Positions 8,452 to 15,861 of a stretch of DNA of 37,007 bases are shown here, in pieces. Where the stretch lies: the NCBI RefSeq assembly GCF_018739885.1, contig NZ_JADOES010000051.1:1-37007 (forward strand), read 5' to 3'. A program made the position numbers and the translations under genes. The stretch's first letter is position 1, and each line of letters starts with the position of its first letter. The DNA comes from Leptothoe spongobia TAU-MAC 1115 (GTDB taxonomy: Bacteria; Cyanobacteriota; Cyanobacteriia; Phormidesmidales; Phormidesmidaceae). The notes beneath the pieces were generated by a model, which was not told the origin of the DNA, searched no databases, and saw only the letters and a program-made list of their open reading frames with translations.

Positions 8452-8727
8452 ATGCATAGTTCAGCTAATCAGGATTACGTATTTTCAGGATTTCATGCGC
8501 TATCAGAACCAATTCGCATTCAGGTGCTAGAGCTTTTACGCGAAGGAGAGTTTTGTGTTGGCGATATGTGTGAGCGTCTGAGCATTGCTCAGTCAAAACT
8601 CTCTTTTCATCTCAAGACGCTAAAACAGGCTGGTCTTGTGACCGCTCGCCAGCAAGGTCGTTGGATGTACTATAGCCTCAACCCTGAACAGTTCAATATC
8701 TTGGAAACCTACCTCTCTAACTATTAG
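8452..8727 (+). CDS. ArsR-family winged-helix transcriptional regulator
   Basis: 91 residues, the usual size. Winged helix-turn-helix with HALSEPIRIQVLELL (helix 1-2), the recognition segment SIAQSKLSFHLKTLKQAGLV (about 45-64) and the wing RQQGRWMYYSL. Two cysteines in EFCVGDMCE (about 34-42) fall in the ELCVC-like metal-binding region of ArsR sensors, although spaced C-x4-C instead of C-x-C, so metal or arsenite sensing is possible but not assured. No transporter or arsenate reductase is next to it, so its target is not obvious. The gene is followed by a good hairpin terminator at 8818-8850. The start is the first ATG after the duplicated palindrome region. Confidence 0.9.
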   Translation: MHSSANQDYVFSGFHALSEPIRIQVLELLREGEFCVGDMCERLSIAQSKLSFHLKTLKQAGLVTARQQGRWMYYSLNPEQFNILETYLSNY

Positions 8728-8817
8728 CCCACTGCATTAATTGCCTATCGAAAAAGGGCTAGAGATTAAGAGACTATTGGTATTCCAGGCACTTCAAAAT
8801 TGATTTCCTTGAGTCAT

Positions 8818-8850
8818 AAGCCGTACCGTCATATGTGATGGTACGGCTTT
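8818..8850 (+). terminator. Rho-independent-type hairpin after the ArsR gene
   Basis: Arms at 8818-8831 and 8836-8849 form a 14-bp stem with a single G-U pair around the loop TATG, and the 3' arm ends in CGGCTTT. The T run is short, so termination strength is uncertain, but the stem is GC-rich and correctly placed. Confidence 0.7.
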
Positions 8851-8960
8851 GTCTATACTACCGTTGCTAAATTAGAGGATAAACTGGGTCTCTGAAACGG
8901 CTATATAACGGAATTTATCCTACGAAATCATATAGGGGATCAACAACGATTCTATACTGA

Positions 8961-9671
8961 ATGTTGATGTGTCTAACTCAATTTTCTATGGAGAGTGATA
9001 CATTTAGCCGTCCTGGGGCCATTATCTTTGATATGGATGGTCTGATGCTAAATAGCGAGGTAATTTTCCGTGAAGCTTGGCACTTAACCCTGGTAGAGCT
9101 TGGTTATGGTGCTTTCCTTGATACTGATGCTTACCTACAACTCGTTGGCTGTAGTAATGATTTGGCCGAAAAATTGTTGCTCAAATGGCTAGGGGGTGAT
9201 TTTCCACTTGAACGTTTTCGTGACGGTTGGACGACGCGGTGGGATGCTTTAGTCGCTCAAGGGATACCTACCCAACCAGGGCTGTGGCCCCTCTTGGACT
9301 GGTTGGATGAGATTGGCCTACCCAAGGCTGTCGGTACATCCAGCAACGATCATGAAGCTCAGATCAGTTTGAAAAGTACGGGGCTTTGGCCACGATTTGA
9401 TGCCATTGTAACTGTTGATCAGGCAGGTGCCGGTAAACCAGCACCTGACATATTTTTGACGGCGGCTCATGCCCTCAATATCACCCCGTCCAACTGTCTA
9501 GTTTTAGAAGATTCCAATGCTGGTGTGCAGGCGGCTATTGCTGCTGGTATGAAAGCTATTATGGTGCCTAATTTACAAACACCGACAGACTATGCTCAGC
9601 AGCATGCCCTCAAAATAGTCTCGTCTTTACGCGATGTGCTGATTCATTTGCAGGCTATATGGCAAACGTAA
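8961..9671 (+). CDS. HAD-superfamily phosphatase/phosphomutase (beta-phosphoglucomutase-like)
   Basis: Up to 236 residues. All four HAD motifs are present: FDMDGLMLNSE (catalytic Asp 24 and Asp 26 in the longest form), GTSSNDHEAQ (motif II), a Lys in AGKPAPDIFL (motif III) and LVLEDSNAGVQAA (motif IV). The helical cap after motif I fits the subfamily IA/beta-PGM group, whose members dephosphorylate small sugar phosphates or related metabolites. The substrate cannot be read from the sequence. Start uncertain: an ATG at 8988 (MESDTFSRPG) would remove nine residues; neither start has a clear ribosome binding site. It stands alone, with the minus-strand tpsB gene ending 12 bases after it. Confidence 0.88.
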   Translation: MLMCLTQFSMESDTFSRPGAIIFDMDGLMLNSEVIFREAWHLTLVELGYGAFLDTDAYLQLVGCSNDLAEKLLLKWLGGDFPLERFRDGWTTRWDALVAQGIPTQPGLWPLLDWLDEIGLPKAVGTSSNDHEAQISLKSTGLWPRFDAIVTVDQAGAGKPAPDIFLTAAHALNITPSNCLVLEDSNAGVQAAIAAGMKAIMVPNLQTPTDYAQQHALKIVSSLRDVLIHLQAIWQT

Positions 9672-9682
9672 ATTACCCCCTT

Positions 9683-11437
9683 TTAGAAACTAGGCTGATA
9701 GTTAAGTAAAAAGTACAGGCCATTCTCCTGGAGTGAATCGCCTGTATCGTCAGCCTCTATCAGGGGAATACCATAGTCCAGGCGCAATGATAGATCAGGG
9801 TTGATGGCCCAACGCATCCCCAATCCAAGACCGGCGATAAACGATGGATCCGGGTCGGGAATTTGATTATTCCACCCAACTCCGGCTTCTAGAAAGGGCG
9901 TTAGCTGTAATTTATTGGGATCTTTGGTAACAGGAATTCGAAACTCGACTGACCCAGTTACGGTATTGTCCGTCACTAGCTGATTTTGACTATAGCCACG
10001 CACAGTACCGATCCCGCCAAGGCTAAAGCGTTCGATGGGAAGGAGGGCATCGGGGGTGAGCTGAGCCCCCACTCGGGTTAGCACCAAAAAACGCGGTGAT
10101 ACTTGTTCAATCCATTGAAATTGACCCAGCCAGCTAAAAAAGCGACCATCAATACCCGAATCATTGGTAGTCGCATCAAAGATATCTAAGCCAATGCTGA
10201 ACTGAGACCTTGCGGCTAAAACCCTTGACTGACTGCGTTTAACCCAGTCTTGATAAAAGCGTAGGGCACTCACTTGGGATTTTCCCTCTTCGGGACCTAA
10301 GGAGAAGGAGAAAGGAATATCATCGAGAATAAAACTCTCGCTGCGTTTCCAGTCAAAGTCTAACCCGAGGGCAAATTCTTCGGCGGGGGTTTGTATCAGG
10401 GCCTGACGAAATCCGGCGGACAATGTAGTGGTCTCACTGCGAATACCCACATCGCGAAAGTCATCCTGGACAATACGGCTATCACTGTTGCTCGCTCTAA
10501 CTCGTAGTGTACCGTCTCTGGCATTGACCGGGATGGCATAGCTGACATCGTATAGGTCTAGACCGTCGGTATTACCGTAGCTGGCTGTCAGGTTATCTCC
10601 CACTCCCAGGGGATGACGGACGGTTAAACCGATATTGACTCCGGCAGAACCAATACTGGGGGAGCGATAGTTATCTGTCCCCAGGGAAAGACCAAAGGTA
10701 TCGGCTTCTTGCAGATCCAAAATCAGGAGACTTTTACCAGGTCCATTCCCAGCGGTAAGTTCAGCGTTGACGCGCTCTAGGGCTGGATCAATTTGGAGAA
10801 GTTGTAATCCCTGTTCTAAATCTCGCTGGTTAAAAGGGGGAGTCATGGCCCGCACTAACCGATCGCGCACATAGCTTTGGCGAAGACGAGTAAGACCGTT
10901 GATCTGCAGGTCTTCGATTTCTCCTTCAATGACTTGAATTTGGACGGTACCGTTGGTTAACTCCTGATTATTGGGAACAAAGGCACCAGAGGTGATGTAG
11001 CCTGCTTCGAGATAGAGTTTGGTAATTCGCGATCGCAAGTTAAATAAATCAGACAGACGAATTTCCTGATCCAGATAACAGGCAACCTGTTCATCGATTT
11101 CAGGCTGCAATACCGTATTACCCACCACATTAATTTCACGGGCCTGGAACGATAGCTCTGGGGTGTTGGCAAGGGGAGGACAAGCATCCAGGTTTAAGAC
11201 ATCTGTAATATCATCAGCGGGTGGCTCGCTGGGTAGAATTTCCTCTGGAATACTGGGTGCTTCTTCGGGAATCGTGTCCTGGGAAGGAAGCGCCTGTTCT
11301 TCGGGAGAAGGAATATCAGGTAGGGCAGGCAGATTAATATTAACTACCTGGGCGGTTACCGGTGCGCTATAGCTAGTGATGGTAAAACAGCTGACGATAG
11401 TGACGAAAATGCGAGGAGGAACCCTGAATATCCGCAT
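9683..11437 (-). CDS. TpsB outer-membrane transporter (ShlB/FhaC/HecB family) of a two-partner secretion system
   Basis: 584 residues. Signal peptide (about 1-29, hydrophobic core then APVTAQ), a Pro/Glu-rich linker (about 38-75), a POTRA domain around 95-175 (INVVGNTVLQPEI, VIEGEIEDLQINGL), a second POTRA-like part (about 176-240), then a C-terminal 16-strand-type beta-barrel with the conserved RFSLGGIGTVRGYSQ loop and a closing Phe (NYQPSF), a typical outer-membrane end. FhaC-type proteins recognise the TPS domain of their partner and move it across the outer membrane. The likely partner is the hemagglutinin-type protein at 12774-15593. The two genes are separated by a protease gene and a small membrane gene on the other strand, so they are not a simple operon. 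Confidence 0.93.
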   Translation of the reverse strand: MRIFRVPPRIFVTIVSCFTITSYSAPVTAQVVNINLPALPDIPSPEEQALPSQDTIPEEAPSIPEEILPSEPPADDITDVLNLDACPPLANTPELSFQAREINVVGNTVLQPEIDEQVACYLDQEIRLSDLFNLRSRITKLYLEAGYITSGAFVPNNQELTNGTVQIQVIEGEIEDLQINGLTRLRQSYVRDRLVRAMTPPFNQRDLEQGLQLLQIDPALERVNAELTAGNGPGKSLLILDLQEADTFGLSLGTDNYRSPSIGSAGVNIGLTVRHPLGVGDNLTASYGNTDGLDLYDVSYAIPVNARDGTLRVRASNSDSRIVQDDFRDVGIRSETTTLSAGFRQALIQTPAEEFALGLDFDWKRSESFILDDIPFSFSLGPEEGKSQVSALRFYQDWVKRSQSRVLAARSQFSIGLDIFDATTNDSGIDGRFFSWLGQFQWIEQVSPRFLVLTRVGAQLTPDALLPIERFSLGGIGTVRGYSQNQLVTDNTVTGSVEFRIPVTKDPNKLQLTPFLEAGVGWNNQIPDPDPSFIAGLGLGMRWAINPDLSLRLDYGIPLIEADDTGDSLQENGLYFLLNYQPSF

Positions 11438-11771
11438 TCTTTTGGTTGAATTGACGGTCGATAATAATACTAGGCTTCTTAAATTTACTCTATTTAGATA
11501 ATTTATTTTGTTGGAAAACTTTATTTTTGACAGGTTACTCTGCTATGGAAGTCTGAAATCCCTTAGGAAACCTGGAGCAGGCAGCTAGTTTGTGGATTTT
11601 AATGACTAATGGCAGATCAAATCAACAGTGTAGTTTTGTGCAATCAATCTTTTCTGATTAGAGATATTGACTTAACTGCTTTGATCCCTGAAATATCTGT
11701 GGGGGGCTTTTACCGTTTAGGTAATCGGATAACAAAAACCGATTGCCCACACACTACACGCAAAAGCCTCC
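11438..11771. promoter_or_regulatory. Divergent promoter region between tpsB and the protease gene
   Basis: About 330 bases, AT-rich next to tpsB, expected to hold two divergent promoters. Just before the protease ATG there is a nested hairpin: outer arms TGTGGG (11698-11703) and CCCACA (11746-11751), inner arms AATCGG (11723-11728) and CCGATT (11739-11744). It would lie in the leader of the protease transcript. No known riboswitch was recognised. An open frame at 11609-11800 crosses this region but does not look protein-coding. Confidence 0.45.
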
Positions 11772-12581
11772 ATGAAAAATGCACTCTTTCGCCTAACTAG
11801 CTCTAGCCTGTTTGCCGCTACCTCTATTTTTGCCTTTGGCCTCGCTGAACCCAGTTTGCCAAAATTTTCCCAATCCCATTGGCTAACCCAGGGACAGCTG
11901 TTGGCGGCAGAGATGCCTGCGAGTGAAATCTATGAGCAAACTATCTCTTCAGTGGTGACGCTGTATCCGGTGGATCAAGACTTTAATACCTTAGATACCT
12001 TTGGTAGTGGATTTGTGGTTCGCTCTGATGGATTGATTGTTACCAATGCCCATGTTATCAATAGCGAAACGGCGGCTGTTGCGGTTGTATTTGCGGATGG
12101 TTCCCAGGGCATAGCAATGGTGGTTGGCTATGATAGTCAGGGCCGTGATTTGGCAGCACTACAGCTAATCGGAGAGTTTCAGCTATCAGCGCTCACATTG
12201 GCGACTGGGGAGATGCCCCGGATTGGAGAGGCTGTTTATGCCATTGGTGCTCCTCGGGGTTTTTCTAACACCATGACCTCTGGCATTGTGGGTAATGTTG
12301 CCCCGGATCAAACCCAGATTTTACACAATGCAACGATTAATGGAGGTAATTCTGGGGGACCTCTATTGAATGATCAGGGGCAGGTGATTGGTATGAATAC
12401 CTGGATTTATAACGCTACTGTTGAAACAGCTGATGGTGAGGTGATTGGTCAGGCCAATGGTTATAGCGGTATGAGTTTTGCGATCTCAGCCAATGAGATT
12501 ATGGCCTTTGTCACCGACTTAACCTCTGGGCAAGTATCATCAGTCTCTCAACCCGCTGCTCAGGTTGCACACAACTATTAG
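11772..12581 (+). CDS. Secreted trypsin-like (HtrA/DegP-type core) serine protease without PDZ domain
   Basis: 269 residues. N-terminal signal peptide (LFAATSIFAFGLA), then an S1C-type chymotrypsin fold. The triad is intact: His 94 in TNAHV, Asp 126 in GRDLAAL and Ser 194 in GNSGGPL. Length ends just after the fold, so the PDZ domains of full HtrA are missing, and the final 25 residues are low-complexity. It should act in the periplasm or outside the cell. It lies between tpsB and tpsA, so processing or quality control of the secreted TpsA protein is an attractive guess. No ribosome binding site stands out; the ATG is chosen because the signal peptide follows at once. Family certain; partner unproven. 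Confidence 0.92.
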   Translation: MKNALFRLTSSSLFAATSIFAFGLAEPSLPKFSQSHWLTQGQLLAAEMPASEIYEQTISSVVTLYPVDQDFNTLDTFGSGFVVRSDGLIVTNAHVINSETAAVAVVFADGSQGIAMVVGYDSQGRDLAALQLIGEFQLSALTLATGEMPRIGEAVYAIGAPRGFSNTMTSGIVGNVAPDQTQILHNATINGGNSGGPLLNDQGQVIGMNTWIYNATVETADGEVIGQANGYSGMSFAISANEIMAFVTDLTSGQVSSVSQPAAQVAHNY

Positions 12582-12612
12582 AGACCGCCAATTTTATGAG
12601 TTTAGCCTTTCC

Positions 12613-12777
12613 ATGACTATGGAGAACAAACTGGAAACGTTTTTGACGGCGGTTGTGGTCACCCTTGGCTTGGTGATTTTGCAGCACAGTATAAATCCTG
12701 ACGCGACCGCCAATGGAGCTTCAGACAACAACGTTTTAGATATGCCTAGTCAGGCTAGCCTTGTGACTCACGACTAG
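12613..12777 (+). CDS. Small single-pass membrane protein
   Basis: 54 residues from the ATG at 12613; an earlier in-frame ATG at 12565 would overlap the protease gene by 17 bases, and one at 12619 is also possible. A charged start (MENKLE) is followed by one membrane helix (FLTAVVVTLGLVILQ) and a soluble, Asn/Asp/Ser-rich tail of about 30 residues that is probably outside the membrane. It follows the protease by about 30 bases and may be cotranscribed with it. Its TAG stop and the TAG stop of the opposing tpsA gene share the palindrome CTAG. No family recognised. Real but of unknown role. Confidence 0.55.
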   Translation: MTMENKLETFLTAVVVTLGLVILQHSINPDATANGASDNNVLDMPSQASLVTHD

Positions 12778-15593
12778 CAACTGCGACCCATCACTAGTCG
12801 TCCATCTGGGGTTTGATAAATACCTGATGGCTCAATGATTTCACCATTAAACTGTGCTAACGTGCTGTCTGTTGTATCCAGTGCCTGAACAGTGCCTGTG
12901 GAGTATAGTTCCGCTGTTCGATCATCTGGAGTTTCAGAAAGATTATCTCCAGTAATGGTAAACCTGCCAGTCTCGGTTTGACTACGGTCAACACAGCTGT
13001 TGGAAATTAAACTATCGGGATTAATAAATTGCTCTGGCAGCGTGGCTAGATTGCCCTGAATAAAGCTGGTATTGAGGGCATTGACTGCGATGATGCCACT
13101 GACACCGCGCTTAGAACTAGCGGTAATGTCGCTTAGTGGGGTGAGGGTCGGGCGAGGTTCAATACCAAACACACCCTGAGATATAATATTGACCTGGCCT
13201 CCGTTTCCTTCAAAGGCATTGGCTTGAATGTCGCTGTTTTCAGCAGGAATAGCGACGATAAATGGACTAACAATACTGATGTTGCCGCCGTTACCGCCCA
13301 CGCCGGATGTTCCTGCCTCTGTAAGAATATCACTGCGATCTCGAAGTAACAATAGGTTACCTAGTGTGAGATTAATGTTTCCGCCATCTACTGAGGCTTC
13401 TGTCGCTGTACTAACCAGGCTTAAGTTCTCTATGGATAATTGCTCGGCTGTTATGTTTATGTTGCCAGGCGAACTGTTAGAAAGAGATTGTGCAAAAATA
13501 CTACCTCTATTCAATCTAACAGAGTCATCTGCATTAATCAGAATATTCCCTGCTTCACCATTCGAAAATGTGCTGACACTGAGGCCTGCACCGCTAGTTA
13601 TCTCTAGTCTACCAGTAGAAATCTCCACATTGCCACCATTTCCTTGGGCATTCTCTTCTACGAAAGAAAAGGCAGCGCTAGGAAATATATTACCGTTTAT
13701 TTCTTGCTCACCGTCAAAAACAACAAAATCTGAAGCGTCAATGGAAATGTTGCCAGCGTCTCCCATGCCGTTAGTGAGAGCATTAATCTGACCTGCATTG
13801 AGTACCTCAAGGCTAGTAGCAATAATCTTGATATCCCCCCCATCCCCTTTGCCGCTAGAGGCTACCCCACTGGAAATAAGGCCGCCTTCCGCATTATTGC
13901 TACCAATAACAATACTTTCTCGAACATTTAGCTTGATATCACCGGCATCTCCCACACCGCCAGTAGCAGTACTAATCTTACTTGCATTGCGTAGTTCAAG
14001 ACTAGTGGTGAAAATCTCGATATCCCCCCCACCCCCTTCACCGCTGGATCCTACCTCACTAGAAATATTAGTGCCTCCTAGCTCGCTGCTGCTTTCGCCA
14101 CTCCTAAGTACAATACGTTCTCGTATATTTAGCTTGATATCGCCAGCATCTCCTATGCCAGCAGTATCAGTAATCACGGCACCATTCTCAAAAAGCTCAA
14201 GAATATTAGCAGAGATGATAATATCTCCACCTTTGTTCTTTGTGCTATCTGGGCTTGTGACACTACTTATGAAACCATTTACAAGACCTATTCGATCTTG
14301 GACATCAATTATTATGTCGCCTGACTGACCATTGCCCAAAAACGTAGCGAGCAAGAATCCGTTGTTAATGTCTATATTATTGGCGGAGATAACGACATTT
14401 CCAGATTCTCCAATTCCGTCAAAATTTACACCTGTCTGTATCGCACTGGCAGGTTCATTACCTAATTCGTCAGAATCAGCTATTGTCAGCTGGTCATTGA
14501 CGTCAATAACAATATCACCACCTTTACCCTCACCAACTATTAGACTTGAAATTAGCGAGTCGATTACAAATAAATTTTCTGCAGTGATTGCAATATCACC
14601 GCTTTGTCCTCTCCCCAAAGCGGAACTGAACAGGCTAGCTCCATCAGATAAGGTGACATCACCAGTAGCGTTAATTTGAATATTGCCGGTTTTCAAATCA
14701 CCCAAATCTAAACCTTGGCCAATAGACGTACCCCAAAAAGCATCATTGTTGATGTCTAGATTATTGGCATAGACTCGGATAGACGTTGCTTGGTCACTTG
14801 CAAAATTCGCAAAGCTAACTTCTGTACCGTTTGTTATTTGAATATCTGCTCTTTGAGCAGTGTCAGGAATCGATAGAGTTCCATCTACGGGAGAAAATGC
14901 AACTGTATCCGCTGTGGCGACGGCTCCCATTTCTAAACGTCCCCCGTCAGATATAAGTACGCTATCGTTAATGGTAACGTTTCCCCCCAGCAGCACCAGA
15001 GCTTCGCCAGCTGGGACAAATAATCTGGATTGGTCAATTTGAATATTGCCAGACTGGGCCAAGCTAGAAAAGAAAAATGCCGATGGACTGACGGCAAGTA
15101 AGCTATCAGCAGTCGGAGTTGTTGCCCTAAACTGACCACCTTCTCCTAGTTGAACACCATCAGCAGTGGTCGCAATAAATGACCCTAGAACAGATAAGCT
15201 TGCCCCTGGACCAAACACTACGCCGTTAGGATTGATCAAAAACAAGTCTGCATCGGAGCCAAAGGTGCCCAGTACGCCATCAATTTGTGAGGCGGTATCC
15301 CCCGTAACCCGACTAAAGATGTGATCAACGTCAGTGGGACTAAAGAAGAAAACACGTTTGTCAGGAGCGATGTTAAACGCCTCAAAACTGTGGAATAGGT
15401 TCTGCTCAACTGTAGCGCCCCCACCGATGATAGATGTATCTGGATCAACAGGTATTATCTGTGTGTCAACAGTGGTATCGGGAATAAGTTGTGCATTGGC
15501 ATAATCGCTTTGCAGAAATACTGTAGCTAGCGGCACAAACGCTAAGACAGTCCTAAAAAATAAAGCATGGTAACAATGGCGTTTTATACCCAT
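12774..15593 (-). CDS. TpsA exoprotein with filamentous-hemagglutinin N-terminal (TPS) domain
   Basis: 939 residues. Signal peptide (LAFVPLATVFLQSDYANA), then the TPS secretion domain (about 37-170) with the hallmark NPNGVVFGPGASLSVLGSF and the upstream VEQNLFHSFEAFNI. From about 300 to 810 the chain is a run of short GDIxI / GNIxI strands, the pattern of a right-handed parallel beta-helix, including two near-identical 63-67 residue blocks. The C-terminal end is separate: one Cys at NSCVD and a closing EPSGIYQTPDGRLVMGRSC. TPS proteins are exported unfolded and fold on the cell surface as adhesins, hemolysins or contact-dependent toxins. No toxin tip is recognised, so adhesion or surface coat is more likely. 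The partner TpsB is at 9683-11437. A related C-terminus survives as a fragment directly upstream. Confidence 0.92.
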   Translation of the reverse strand: MGIKRHCYHALFFRTVLAFVPLATVFLQSDYANAQLIPDTTVDTQIIPVDPDTSIIGGGATVEQNLFHSFEAFNIAPDKRVFFFSPTDVDHIFSRVTGDTASQIDGVLGTFGSDADLFLINPNGVVFGPGASLSVLGSFIATTADGVQLGEGGQFRATTPTADSLLAVSPSAFFFSSLAQSGNIQIDQSRLFVPAGEALVLLGGNVTINDSVLISDGGRLEMGAVATADTVAFSPVDGTLSIPDTAQRADIQITNGTEVSFANFASDQATSIRVYANNLDINNDAFWGTSIGQGLDLGDLKTGNIQINATGDVTLSDGASLFSSALGRGQSGDIAITAENLFVIDSLISSLIVGEGKGGDIVIDVNDQLTIADSDELGNEPASAIQTGVNFDGIGESGNVVISANNIDINNGFLLATFLGNGQSGDIIIDVQDRIGLVNGFISSVTSPDSTKNKGGDIIISANILELFENGAVITDTAGIGDAGDIKLNIRERIVLRSGESSSELGGTNISSEVGSSGEGGGGDIEIFTTSLELRNASKISTATGGVGDAGDIKLNVRESIVIGSNNAEGGLISSGVASSGKGDGGDIKIIATSLEVLNAGQINALTNGMGDAGNISIDASDFVVFDGEQEINGNIFPSAAFSFVEENAQGNGGNVEISTGRLEITSGAGLSVSTFSNGEAGNILINADDSVRLNRGSIFAQSLSNSSPGNINITAEQLSIENLSLVSTATEASVDGGNINLTLGNLLLLRDRSDILTEAGTSGVGGNGGNISIVSPFIVAIPAENSDIQANAFEGNGGQVNIISQGVFGIEPRPTLTPLSDITASSKRGVSGIIAVNALNTSFIQGNLATLPEQFINPDSLISNSCVDRSQTETGRFTITGDNLSETPDDRTAELYSTGTVQALDTTDSTLAQFNGEIIEPSGIYQTPDGRLVMGRSC
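13764..14153 (-). repeat. Two tandem 63-67 residue blocks inside the TpsA beta-helix
   Basis: Residues 481-547 and 548-610 of the TpsA protein repeat the same order of motifs: GDAGDIKLN(I/V)RE, then a Ser/Gly-rich stretch, then GGGDI(E/K)I, then TSLE(L/V), before the next GDAG at 611. The blocks differ at many positions, so this is an old duplication, probably lengthening the beta-helix by a few turns. Confidence 0.75.
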
Positions 15594-15612
15594 GAATCAA
15601 TGACCAGTGACT

Positions 15613-15798
15613 TCAAGAACATTCCTGGCTCATGATCAGGCGACCATCGGCCAGTTGATAAATCCCGGATGGCTCTTGACTATTATTACTCGATTGCCGT
15701 GATCTTGCTGTGCTGCCAGGATTATCAATAGTTTGAACACTCTCAACAGTGACTGTAAGATCGCACCAGTACTGACTGAAACAGTGCGTAACCCAAGC
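15613..15798 (-). pseudogene. C-terminal remnant of a second TpsA hemagglutinin-type gene
   Basis: On the minus strand a frame bounded by a TAG at 15799-15801 and ending with TGA at 15613-15615 encodes a tail that matches the C-terminus of the neighbouring TpsA: VQTIDNPGSTA against VQALDTTDSTLA, and QEPSGIYQLADGRLIMSQEC against IEPSGIYQTPDGRLVMGRSC. The homology starts near 15780 and nothing recognisable precedes it, so the rest of the gene (signal peptide, TPS domain and helix) is gone. It lies between the intact tpsA start (15593) and the CHAT gene start (15862). It shows that this locus once had at least two tandem TpsA genes, or that one arrived and was deleted. Confidence 0.82.
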
Positions 15799-15861
15799 CT
15801 AAAATACATCTGGTAACCTATTACCAAACTAGCCCAGACTCTTAGTCCCGGAGTTGCCTCA

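Noticed and set aside
11609..11800. 63-codon open frame upstream of the protease
   Set aside because: It overlaps the start of the protease gene in another frame and has no recognisable features; the region is better read as a leader with a nested hairpin.
13228..14679. Three long open frames (up to 187 codons) on the plus strand within tpsA
   Set aside because: They are opposite-strand shadows of the repetitive GDI-type tpsA sequence, with Ser/Pro/Leu-rich composition and no domain.
15636..15827. 63-codon minus-strand frame starting MVIGYQMY
   Set aside because: It is out of frame with the tpsA-tail homology; the true remnant is in the neighbouring frame ending at 15613.
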